DNA from: Citrus sinensis
Lineage: Eukaryota; Streptophyta; Magnoliopsida; Sapindales; Rutaceae
Assembly: GCF_022201045.2 (NCBI RefSeq)
Contig: NC_068558.1
Location: 4,741,501 to 4,805,500 of the forward strand
Direction: 5' to 3'
DNA length: 64,000 nt
This document shows, in pieces, positions 34,573 to 46,863 of the stretch. The position numbers and the translations under genes were made by a program. Numbering within the stretch: position 1 is the first letter of the stretch; every line of letters begins with the position of its first letter. The notes beneath the pieces are model-generated. The model had not been told where the DNA came from. It saw only the letters and a program-made list of their open reading frames with translations, and did not search any database.

Positions 34573-36816
34573 TTAAAGCATTTGGATATCTAGCTTACTT
34601 TGTTGGACTGATGGATTTGGCACTTCTTCAACACCCCCCTTCATTTCTTCAGCTTCATAAGTTGAGTGAACACCATAGAGCACATAAAACAAAGTTATCA
34701 AACATGTCCACATAGCAAATCTTTGGTAGGAGAGTAGCTTTAGTGTTGTCATAAGAAAGACGTTTAGGAAAATTGATATAGCTGCCGGCCATGGCATGAA
34801 TGGCACTGACCATCCAGTTGGGTGGCTTACACGAGACATAGAGTAATGGAAGAAGGCCGTGACAATGAGCATTAACCCACCGAATAGCGGCAAGCCCCAA
34901 AGTTGTTGCTGAATTTTCAATGATAGAGAGAAGCAAATAGCACAAAATGAGAGAAGGAAGAGGAACAAGAGAGTGTGTGAAGGAGGGTTGTTGCTGATCA
35001 TCACGTATCGACGGTAGATGAGAGCATTGGCAACTAAATAGAACACCAAGAGTGTGCTGATGGAGATCATTTCAAGCACTATGTTGAGTTCAGTGAAGAG
35101 TGCAATTGATGCTGTGCATAGCCCTAATAGTATCAGAAACAAAAATTTTTTAAGCAATTTTTTAAGCACTTCATCGAGAGCCACTTAAGCACCTTCTATG
35201 TTCTTAGATAGTGATCATAAGGAAGCTGCATCACTTACCCAAGAAGAGAGTTGCGTTCAATGGAGTTCCGGTTGAAGGATGCACCTTGGCTAGCCAGGTT
35301 GGTACAAGCCTGGCCCTTCCAATGACACAAAGATACCTAGCTTGGCCTAACATGGCAACCAAGAGTGAAGCAACAATTCCCAAGCTTGCTCCAGCTCCAA
35401 CAACGTTGCTCGCCCACGCCCAACCGATGTTTCGGAAAGCCATTGAAAATGATGCGTCTTTCAGTATCTATAATCATTCCAAGAACGCCTTATTACATAT
35501 TAAGATTTCGAGATTATACATAATTTCTGCTTCATCTAATTAATTTAGCTTTACTAACCTTATTGTATGGTACCATGAGACACAAAGACAAGGCCATGAG
35601 GGAATATAGCAAGGAGACAATGAGAACAGAACCAACGATGCCCAAAGGCAAGCTCTTGGAAGGATTTTGGATCTCTTCTGCCAAGGTTGAAACTGAGTCA
35701 TAGCCGATATAGCTGAAATACACAGTAGCTGCTCCATCAACAATGCCTTTAACACCAAAAGGAGCTAGCCCTCCTGGCTTTACCAAGTTTTGTACACTCC
35801 CATTGCAGAAACCAGCAATTATGATGAACCCAAAGAAAACCACATGAAAGATTGTCATTATTAGGTTCAGTATTGAGCTTTCCTTTGTGCTGCAATCCCA
35901 AAAAGAAACTTCAATCACTTCCAAAATCTACAGTCACCAAACTAATTAAATAACCCATCACTTGATGATAGTTCAATAACATTAAACAAAAGTTACATAA
36001 CCAATATTAGCTCTATAATATTAAAAATATCTCATGGGACGAAGCAAGAGGTTTAGAAGAGATCAAACCCGTGACATAGACAAAGAGTGAGAAGCAGAAC
36101 AAGCGCGACGGCCGGAAAATCCAACATATTGTAACCCTTAAAAAGGCCATCTACTTCTACTCTCCATGAGTTTGGATCATTTTCACCAACAGCATGGCAC
36201 AAGTAGTCAGTGAAACTTCTTGCAACGGCAGCGTTTGATAATACATACTCCATCAGTATGTTAGCCCCAGCAAAATACCCCACAAACTCTCCTGCAATAT
36301 TATGGTCTCAAATTCCATGAGCACTCCGAGAATTGAAATTTTTGAGTTAAAGAACAAAATGTACAATATATTTTTTCTCTGCATACCAAAAGTGACTCTT
36401 AGGTAACTGAAGGCGCCTCCGGCGACGGGAATCTGTACTGAAAATTCAGTGTAGCATAAAGAGGAAAGAAGAGCTGATATGCCGGCAATGATGTATGATA
36501 TGAAGACTGAAGGGCCAGAGATTTGAAGGGCAACAGGCCCAGTGGTGACAAAGACACCAACACCAAGCATGCCACCAACACCAAGAGCTACCAAATCATA
36601 CCACATGAGTTTCCTTTTCATGTCTGCTCCAGACCTTAACCTCACTCGGTTAAGCTCTTGGTCTGGTGTCCATGTTGCAAGCATTCTCTTTCTAAGCCTG
36701 TGAGGAGTTTGAGTGAGAGATTGCAGATATTTTGTAAAGAAAATGTTGGTGGCTATTGGAGATTGATCAACATTGGTTGCCATGTTAGTTTTGGTTTGGT
36801 TTGCTTTGCTTTCCAT
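34573..36816 (-). CDS. Cationic amino acid transporter (CAT6/CAT7-like)
   Basis: Membrane permease of the APC superfamily that moves cationic, and in plants often also neutral, amino acids across the plasma or internal membranes. Five exons on the minus strand, 36387-36816, 36069-36291, 35559-35889, 35239-35467 and 34573-35123, join in phase to 587 aa, normal for the family. The N-terminus has the plant CAT block (LATWTPDQELNRVRLRSG) before the first membrane segment (YDLVALGVGGMLGVGVF, carrying the glycine-rich APC helix 1). Further hydrophobic segments run through the protein, with ILMEYVLSNAAVARSFT and AATVYFSYIGYDSVSTLAEE as conserved signatures. Every exon junction preserves the frame and no lesion is seen. 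The closest subgroup I recall is CAT6/7; the substrate cannot be read from sequence. Confidence 0.94.
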
Positions 36817-38879
36817 GAGAAGGTTGAGGTAAGGGTTTAAATATGCATTTGGGGAGAGAGTGTGAGAGAGGATATATCATCATTAGATTCTTTTTTCCTA
36901 AAGGTTGATGGGGAACCAAAAAATAATGTCCTTATCTCCAGTGAAGTGACAATATGACCCTTTTGTATCACACACATTTGCACAACTTTTGAGTACCCCA
37001 AGACCCTAAATTCTGTTTAGAGAGAATAGCATGCAGAAAAAGGTAGAAGAAAAGGCCCAACCATTTTGTAAGAGGAATCACTGTGTGAGGAGGAAGCTGT
37101 TTGACCTGATCATCTTTTGGAATTTTTCTTCTTCACCTTTGAAAAGATGTGACAAGCATCCATACTTTCATAAAGCAATAACTAAAGATTTCTTTCATTT
37201 AACTCAAGAAATAATTGGACTTATTGATTCCTCAACAAGAATATTAATCTCAGTTGCAGTTCCAACAATTGCATTGCCTGCTTCCACAAATTATCAGAAG
37301 TTTGTATCCCACGACAGGTTGTATGTATAGAAGACCATTTACCTCATACACGGTTAACTCAAGAACGATGCTCAAGTTGGTGGCTACAATTTGTTTTTCC
37401 TAGTTGAATTTAAGAAATGGGAGCTTGTCAAGTTCCTTAATACTATTGTGTTGAGGTAACATAAAAGTGGCTGCTTCAATGTCTGCTTTTGCAACCTACT
37501 AAGAGTATATTAAGCCGCTGATTTTTGTTGCTACAACTGCAATAATTTACGCAAAACTTCTTGCTTTCTTTATGTTAGGCTTGTGTGAAAGTGCATTTGG
37601 AAGTGAGCCAAACTCGCTTCTGAATTCTGATGCATTAGCTTTTTCTTTTGCTTTTTATACTCGTTTAGTTTTACTGATTTTCAAGTTTCTTATCTGATAA
37701 TAAAATTTCAAGATTCTCCGTGGGGTTAATTAATCTAACTTATGCGGTAAAGTGGATGGTTTTGACATTTCCCTCCGGAATCAAATCAATTGGATGATAC
37801 AATTGGTAATTAGAGTATTCTAATTAAATAATTCACTAAGCATCTCGAATATTTATCGTTCGCCGACATCTCTTAATTAAGTTATCAAGATTAATTTGAC
37901 CGTGCCTGCGTTACTTGAATGTACCAATTTTTGGTCGAGTAACTCATAATTCTTTCGGGTATATACTTTAGTAGTTTCTACTTAAAGATCTGAGAAAAAA
38001 AAAGAAAGAAAAGATTTTGCATTGATCAATCTTCGATTGGTCTACATTTTGAGATTGATATATATGTCTTTTCAATAAAGCAGCTCTTCTTATCTTGAAA
38101 TAGTTGGGATTCAAATTGCCATACAAACCCAATGAAAATCTTTGTTCAAGATATTATTTATTTTTACAAGCATCCCAATAGCTTTATGTAACTTTCAATG
38201 AAAAAAAGGATGAGAATCAGTAGCGGTTAACAGTTAGATATGTTTAAAGTTGAAAATATATAGAGAAACAACAAGTGGAGAGGTGGTGCTGCTCCATTGA
38301 TTACCACCATATCTTGCTATAGTGCCCTATCACTTCTTAGTTTATATTTCTCTTTTTAGCATCAATATATGATCAAGTCAAAAGCTCTCTCTCTCTGGCA
38401 TGAGCTCAAATCCATTAGATTCTAGCTTAGCTTCTTCTTGATACCCTATAGCCAATATTATGCATGCTTAAATCTAGTCGTCATCTCATCATCATCCACT
38501 AGAGATCCTTTTTTTTTTTTTTCATTCTTTTTTGTTTGAAATGGAATCGTCATTCAAGAATTTCAGATTGGGTTCAATAAGTGGTCCATGGTCTTTAGAT
38601 GCCCACATGTTGCTATGGGAGTTAATTTTGCTTCAACTGGGGACTGTTTTCTGTCAACACCCACTTGAGAATTGTCTAGAGTGTTTTCAGGAGTTGAATT
38701 AATGGTTATTAATTATCTGAATAATAATCATGATTTCAAAGTGAAATAATTAAGGGGACGCTGTAAGTGGATATTATTTGTTAAAGATCAAAATCAAGGC
38801 TAATGGGATCACTATCTACTCAAACTAGTACACTGTGACAAAGTTTGAGGTTTGTTCTTTATCTAATACAATTATATCA

Positions 38880-38882
<3 letters not shown>

Positions 38883-38924
<42 letters not shown>
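38883..38924. repeat. (CA)21 microsatellite
   Basis: An uninterrupted CA dinucleotide run of 42 bases is followed by TATATA. It is likely length-polymorphic. Confidence 0.97.
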
Positions 38925-38930
<6 letters not shown>

Positions 38931-40280
38931 CAGGCCTTTTACTGTCTTATGGTGTGTGGTCGCTAGTAAAGAAAAATTACTTGTATTTGTTCTTATATTC
39001 TGAAAACGATCACACAAATCTAATTCTTATTGAAATTAATTGCTTCAACACTTTGTTGCATTGTCAGCAGCCAGACAAGATGAGAGCAAGATTACAGCAT
39101 TTGAAGCTCATGATGATTTAATTAATTAGAAAGTGCTGCAATATAGTCATTGCAATGTCGTGGACTCGAAACCAGCCCCATTTTGAAGATAAGATTAAAA
39201 TTAACTACAAATGAAGCAAAAGGGAGACTTAGTGTTTTCTACCATTCTTTTGCCAATTGAAAGCCCTATGAGTACATGGCTGACTTCCTTCATATACAAT
39301 TGTACTGCAACTTGATAAAGAATTAATTGTGTAGCCTAGAATAATCACTTTGCTTCTCGCAAATGACGTCAGGATCATTAGTCTGGCTCTGGCCTTAGTT
39401 CTAGCCTCAATCTACTTAAAGGTCCAACTCAAACAGTTAGTCACAAAGATTTAAAGTAAAGCACTTAAGAGTCAAATAAATTATATAAAAAGGATACGAA
39501 AACTGAGAGGGTTAAGATAGGTATAGAATTGGAGCCACTAAGATTGGATACTTACTAAGAGAATATCAAACAGTGTAAGCATATTCACATAACTACAATA
39601 ATAATAAAAGCATTTAGGATTTAGGAGTGCAAAATTTTTTTCCCCTTTGCTTTCAAATTTTATTGGATCTTAAGTTGCACTCAGGAGGATAGTAGGAAGC
39701 AGTTGAAGCTTTAGCTTTTGATTAATTTTCTATTTAAGTGGGTCATCTTAATTTGCATTGACCTCATTCCTCACCTCAATCTCTTAGTGTTGCCACAGTA
39801 TTTATTTTACAATAAGTGTTTCTTATATGTGGCAAAAGAAAGGAACCATCAAATAATTAAGGCCAGATCATTTGATAAAAAGTGTTTTGTTTTATATATC
39901 AGAAGAGACAATAATTTATTAATAAAAAGTTGAAAAAAGAATGATAGTGAGAGTGTCACGTCTCCAAATTAACAGAAGACCTTTTTTTCGGGAGGAATCA
40001 TGTTGGATAATCCTTAATTGCAAGGTGTGATACTTCTTTTCTTCAGCAAGTGGCTTTCTGGCATAGTTGCTTTTTGCTAAAATTGCACCAAAATTAACTT
40101 TAACGTAAAACTTTTAATTACTCAACTCATCACTCATGGTTATGGTCCAATCGCAGGACCATCATTACTCATCTAGCTTATTGAGAATGGCACTCGGTTC
40201 GCTATGTTGTCGTTAATTATACAATATTAACATTGAATAACGCCAGCTAGAGATTTAGCTAAATTGGTATATAATTGAGG

Positions 40281-40528
40281 CATGAATCAATTATGTACAA
40301 TGGTTGGCTGAAGGTTGAATTGGACGATAAAAGGGATAGAGTCAGACAGTTTTGTGAGGACTCATTAACAAGTCCATTTAACTTCTAAATATTGGAAGAA
40401 AATAAGCCATGAATCAATTATTTACAAATGTTTGGCTGAAGGTGGAAATGGAGGATAAAGGGATAGAGACAGTTTTGTGAGGGCTCATGTTAACGGTCAA
40501 TGTACCTCTAAATATTGGAAGAAAACTA
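40281..40528. repeat. 127-bp tandem direct duplication
   Basis: CATGAATCAATTAT begins at 40281 and again at 40408. Both copies continue through TTGGCTGAAGGT, a GGGATAGAG...CAGTTTTGTGAGG block and CTAAATATTGGAAGAAAA. Several substitutions and small indels separate them, so the duplication is not recent. Confidence 0.85.
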
Positions 40529-43500
40529 ACGGCATCTTTCTATAAGCTTAAGGTAATCCTTAACTCATGAGCTATCTTTTGAGTATAAATTAGATTCATG
40601 GACTTTTATATGATGTAAGAGTCAAATTTATGCACCAACTACCGTGTGGCAAATTAAAGTCGAGGCCTGGAGTTATCTTACCACTTAACAAGGATACGTG
40701 CTACCTTCTTATTGGGGCAATCCTTAATACATAAGCCTTTCTATGTGAATATGGATTTTTCTATATGAAACAAACTGAAACAACTTTCAAATATCTGTAT
40801 AGGATGTAGGAACTCGAATCCTCCTACCGATTTGCCAAAGAATAAAGGTTCGCTACTTGACTGCTGGTAATAACAAATGCTTAGCGCTCCTATGCAATAT
40901 TAATAAAAAAAAATGACAAATATTTGAAAGTTAAGATCACCTATGCAACATTAATCAATCCCCAATAACCTTAAGATCACCCCTTCAAAGAGATTAAAGA
41001 TCTTCCTTTCCTGCACTATCTGAGAGCTGATCTCAGCATCAATGCAAGATCACCTATGCAATATTAATCAATCCCCAACCCCATTATGCCTTCCAGAGGT
41101 ATTAGTGATGTTGGAACGACGCTTCCCACATGGCTCATGATCTTTTATTAAATACGAGAAACTTAAAGCATTTTTTAAGAAATGATTCTAACTTCATTAC
41201 CTTTTTTTCCTTTTAATATATAATAAGCTACAAAAGCCAACATTCTCGGGGTGGGAAGCCTTTCAAAAGTTGAAACCACAAACATTTCGCAGAAACGTTT
41301 CTCTTCATTCTTTATCATGATTCGATAAAATAATTCCAATATGAGCATGAGATCGTGCAGTATGATTTTTTTTTATATATATTAACTAGTCTTTTGAGAT
41401 GATCAATTGCATAGTTCATGCTGTATTTGCACAGCTTTAATCTTTTCCTGAGTCCCCTATAACCCTAACTCATTATAATACGAAACCTTGAAGCGGCTAA
41501 CAACAATTTTTTTTCTTTTCGTTTCCTATTTATCTATTGCCAATGCAATTAAGCTAGAGCATCATACAGATTCTACAGAATTTCCTATTTGGGTTTTTTG
41601 TTATTACTTTTTAGATCCAACATTGAGCAGAATTTAGTTTTCAACTCTTCTTTTTACATAATGGAAGCTTTTTAATGCCCCTAGACGTGGTGTCACATAC
41701 CTATAAATTGTTGCTTTTAGTTTTAAAAATATTCTATTTTGTTTTATTTCCCCTTTATATCAAGTTATTAACATGTCGTTGGCTCTATAGCATTACGTTT
41801 CTTCGCATTCAAATAATGCCAACCCAAAGTACATCCACCACAAGAAATAATTATAATTAACAGCATAAATTCATTGTAGCACATATAGTAAAAGCCATTA
41901 GCACCTTAAAAAAATTACCAAATATCAGTGAAAGACAAAAATAAAAATGAGTTACCAATAGATTAGGGTTTAATCATCTGTCGTTTGTTGAAATGCTTTT
42001 GTAACACTGCAAGTGTTAAAATGATCATGAATTAAATTTAATTCATCCAATTAAAAGAGATGGTCTGCCATCATTGAAAAGAAACCTATCATTTTATAAA
42101 CACAAAACGAAAGCAAATCTAATAATTTCCTTATGACATGCGCAGCATAGCCAATGAAAAATGATTTATTTGCATGAAAAGCTATGTTTGAAATTAGGCA
42201 AAGGATCAATGTATATATTATGAATGTTTCACTGTCTGGATGATCTATCAATCTTCTCCCTTTAGGACTAGGATCCTTTTCTGATATGAGTTTTTCTGAT
42301 TTTTTATAGATTTTGTGACACTTGTATTTTAGTGCTAGTGTATGATTACGATTTAATTATCTTTACTTTTTCATTTATTAACCACCAACCACATTAATAA
42401 AATTTATTTATGAAAATATCATATTAGGAGAGGATCATGATCTCTTTCTTAATTAACAATGTGCTAATAAGATGTGAGAAAACTACAAGGACCAGAAAAA
42501 CTTTTTCAAAAAAGTTCGTATAAGACATGAACATTGAGGCTGGAAGCCATTAGGCTTCAACATCATTATTAGTCAGCATCGGCAAGAACATCAGACATCT
42601 TTCGGCGTTTATACAGCAAGTAAAGTCCAAGCTTTCTGCACCCATCAATATATATAATTAATTGACACTTTAATAAACTCTCTTTCAACCAACCCACAAC
42701 ACTTGAATTAAAAACGTTCTCGCATTTCTACTATTTATAAACACCATAAGCTCAAGTATTCCTCCTTTGCTTGAGCTGACATCACTAGATTTTGTGAAAG
42801 TATGAGGAGAAGTTGCTATCAACAGCACCAGAGTATATATGTTAACTTTCTATTTTTTGTTTGCATGCTACATGCATAAATGCTGTTACCTATGACATAA
42901 ATGACAACGATAAGAAAGTTTAGGATCAGAGATACTAAGATCATCTAGTGATATTATGTCATGTTTAAATATTCATTTAATGTAACTAGCTATTGATAGT
43001 TTTCAAATTAAATATGTACACAGCCACCGGACTTTGTTAGATTAATGCACAGAGATGATCCGGTGCCTCGACATGTTCAACTTTCTCCCTAAAAGGACAA
43101 TATAGCTTAGGGTTTAGTGAATCTACTATGTGCCCACCACCAAAGTCGTCCGAACACTGTTTTGAAGGGATTAAGGTATCAACATGGTGGGGTTGCATTG
43201 TCATTTAGGTTTGGATTCTATGTCAATGGAAAAAAGCAAAGAGCGGATTTTCAAAGTGTATAATGCATCTAACTGCTTTTGATGATTTAAAACTTGACCG
43301 GATCCATATTCCTGGAAATCTAATAAGTGATGAACGCAGCTGTCATGAATTGACAGCAGTATCATAATTCATACTGAAAAGCAATTAATGGACACATTAA
43401 CATTCCCCAACTTATATCAATTTATCTGATCTCAAACTAAAAGAAGCAGGGACCATCTCTTCATACTCAGAACTCACATTATAGCTAACCTCACTTACTA

Positions 43501-44337
43501 TAAATCAAAGTGGTTACGTAAACTCTATCCCAAAAAAAAAAAAAATAAATAAATAAATAAATAAATGGTGGTTACTTGAAAGAATTGAATGGCCCTAACC
43601 CCTTGCCCCCCTAGCATTTATGCCATTAATCCGTTAAAAATTAATTATAACTAAAGGTTCTTTTGAGGTGTAACTGCAAGTCAGTTGTTTTTTCTCCTGT
43701 TCCAAGTGTTGTTACATAAGACTTGTGTACAGCACAGTGCTTATAAATAAAATTAAACCAGTGAAGAATAGAATAAATAAATGGAAGTAAAGTAATCATA
43801 CGACGAACAGATTCAGGAACCCCATTTCTTTAGGCTTTAGAAAAGGCAGCTCAGCTCAGCTCAAGTACTCCACATAATTTATATATATGACCAAGAAGAT
43901 TTCGGAAATAATTAAAGTTGTTTTCACACAGACACACTCTCTCGTGTGTGTGTGTGCATGCAGATCGATCTTTGCCTTTCAAACAGACTCAAAAAAAGGT
44001 GGGTGTACGGATCGTGCCTCTTCACTCCATTGATGGGGTGGGGGTGTAAATACCCTTTTGAAGCAACAAATTTTTATGGTTGTGAGCTTGCTACAATCTT
44101 GCAATCATAGCAAAATTTTATCACAGGACTCTATTATTGTGTGTGTGTATAAGAAAGTTCGAATGCTGATTGTATTGCAGCTTATTAGTCGGCCTGAATT
44201 GATCTACGGCATAAAAAGGTTTCGTTTTCCTTTTCTTTTTTTTTTTTGATAAGATAAAATGGTAAATACCCTCTAGTATTTGAACTAATTATCTAGTTAG
44301 CTCTTACGCTACATTTAGAAGATTGGATTAAACTAGA

Positions 44338-44495
44338 CTAAGGTGGCGTTTGTTCTTTTTTGTCTGAAAACTGAATAGATCTAAATGATTATAAATTAAG
44401 TTTGATATAAATCATAGGCTGACCCTTATTGTCCCCTAATAAAATATGAATTAGTTTGTTTATTCTTTGAATATAACTGAATGTCTAAATTTGAG

Positions 44496-44537
<42 letters not shown>

Positions 44538-45025
44538 CCTAAACTGCTGAAATCAAATATTAAGTTTTTTTTAACTTAAAAATTTTGAAAACTAATATTT
44601 TTACGTTTGCGTCCTTACAAGTTATAAATGTTAAACAAATAATAAATATATCAAAAATCTTAAATAAGATAGTATATCATCATAACATAATATGCTAATA
44701 AATTTTATTGTAATTCATGATGTTTTTATATGAAAAATATTCATAAAAAAATATGAAGATAAATAATGCCAATTTGAAGAAAATAAAAAGATAAAAATAA
44801 TAATACTCTACCATTATAATATGACAAGTTATAAAGATGGGTGATAATTTAATTGTTAAATTTGCTTTAGGTAAAGATAAAAAGCTTTAAAAATTGATTT
44901 AATAACTGAATTACATAATGACTAAAAAATTTCATTAAGTTAAAAAAATAAACTGGCTTAATGACTTAACTGATTGAAATTAAGTTAATAAAGTCATTAA
45001 GTTAAAAAAACATACAGTCCCTAAC
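44338..45025. mobile_element. Possible AT-rich MITE
   Basis: The left end AAGGTGGCGTTTGTTCTTTT with TCTGAAAACTGAATAGATCT is typical of common plant MITEs. The right part (TCATTAAGTTAAAAAAACAT, about 44993-45012), read in reverse, gives a similar GTTTTTTTAACTTAATGA end. A (TA)n run lies inside at 44498-44535. Exact ends and target duplication could not be fixed by eye. Confidence 0.35.
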
Positions 45026-46863
45026 TCTTAGGATTAGATTAAATTGGATTATATAGTATGCCTTTTGTTTAGTATAATACCAGACATGACTATGTTAAAT
45101 TTAATAACTATTTAAATAATATATTATTTTTTAAATCATATTACTATTTTTTAAATTTAATATTTAAATTTCAATATTATTGTAAATAAATAATTGAATA
45201 ATTTTTTTATGTTTAATGCATTAACTACTAGTTAAAATAAATGATTGAATAAAATTTTGATATTAATAAATTTATATTATAAGATGTATAGTCTTACCTA
45301 AACCCATGTGAAAATAGGGACTAATAATCTTATGAATGTTAGATTAAAATATGAATTATTTTTATTAGTTTTGATAACCGAACATAACCCTGGATAGAGC
45401 TAATTTTTTTTTTTCAATCCTTCAAAATAGACTTTTTCCAACATCCAAACATAGCCTATATAATTTTAAGAATTAAAATACTTTTATTGTATATTTATTT
45501 CCATTAAAATTTACTTAATTATTATTTTCTTTTCAATTGTTACCTTAATAAAGCTATGTACAGAGGGTCTGGGTTGATTTATGATAATAATACTATAAAA
45601 AATTTACATTTCTTGAACAGTTAACTATATAATGATAGTTTGGGGATTAATAAACAGAAGTGATTATTTAATTGGAAAGAAATTCCATGACCTAGAAAAA
45701 GCCATTAAAAGGAACTTATGACATCTTAAATGCCATCAATGATAACTTTAGAGAAAGTAATTCTTTAGGAAAACTAATTAAAAAGATAATAAGCTTTCTT
45801 GCACAAAAGAAAGAGGAAGGGTTTTTATCAAATATTCTCATTTGGGAAAGGCTGCTTTGGAGCATCCCACCAAAGGGTTTTAAGAGATTCTTTTTACTTT
45901 GAAAAAAAAAAAAGAGTGGTGAAGAAATTGGGTCGGTGGTGGTGAAGAGGATGTGTTGGCAATATTGGTGCTCATTCTTTGTCTCATTTTGCTCTGTGGG
46001 GACACCGAAAACAAAAACAATGTTCATTTTTATCAAGCGAGCCACGTACAAATTCTATGAACCAGACGTTTCAGTTTTCATAATCTATGCTGCAATGATG
46101 TTGTTGGGCTGCAAGGGTTTTGGCCTTTGAAAGGTTTAGCATAAACATAATTAATTCATTTCATGATAATGTTGATTAATTTTATTCACTCAGAATTTTG
46201 TAAAAAGTGATTCCAAATTCGTTTCTATGCTTTTTAAAACAAGTAACAGTGATTTTGTTAAAATTGATGCATTTCATTGGCCTGTTTATAATATAATATA
46301 AAACCCACATTCAAATCAAGTTAAATTTCTCAAATTTTTTAAAAATCATTGTTCTTGTTTTGGCATCATGACCAGCAGAACTGAATCAGCACTTGTGGAA
46401 CGAAAACATTATCTCTAAAGAATTGAACATCAAATTTGATTATATTATGCAGACAATATATTCCCAGGATGACCAATCAGAATCATGAATTTTTAAGTAT
46501 CAAAAGCGAAGAGGGACAAAATTGACCAGAAGGTTGGAAGCCTGTCAGGCCCCTAAAAGAGTGTAAAAGTATAACCATTAAGCATAGCATTAGCACTTAC
46601 AATTCTGCTTTTCAATGAATTTAGACCCCTTGATGAGGCATTAAATATTGATTTCTTGATGGCATACACAGTTTCAGAATGATACCATATACATATTTGA
46701 TATCATGTTTTCAGGCCGTACAGACGGACATATCGCTTCACATAGATGGATCTTGCCATTTGCACCATATCAATGTGTGCTCATTCTGTGTTTCACATAA
46801 ATGGATTGCATCAGGACCATATGTCACTGGATTCCTGGGTGGCGCATTTCCAGCTGCATGTGA

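Larger units (their letters stand above)
36817..46863. other. 10-kb gene-poor intergenic region
   Basis: No supported gene on either strand; all ORFs are short, AT-driven and unlike known proteins. It contains the CAT promoter at the left, a (CA)21 microsatellite (38883-38924), a 127-bp tandem duplication (40281-40528), a 33-bp spaced repeat (40933-40966 and 41046-41079), an AAAT microsatellite (about 43533-43566), a long TA run (44498-44535) and a possible MITE from 44338. The right end holds the 3' flank of the ureidoglycine aminohydrolase gene. Known microRNA sequences that I could recall were not found. Confidence 0.5.

Noticed and set aside
40536..40900. SINE-like segment with B-box-like motif
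   Set aside because: No convincing A box, poly(A) tail or target duplication could be placed.
43840..44040. Possible microRNA precursor near CAGCTCAGCTCAGCTC
   Set aside because: No match to plant microRNAs I can recall and no long imperfect stem visible by eye.
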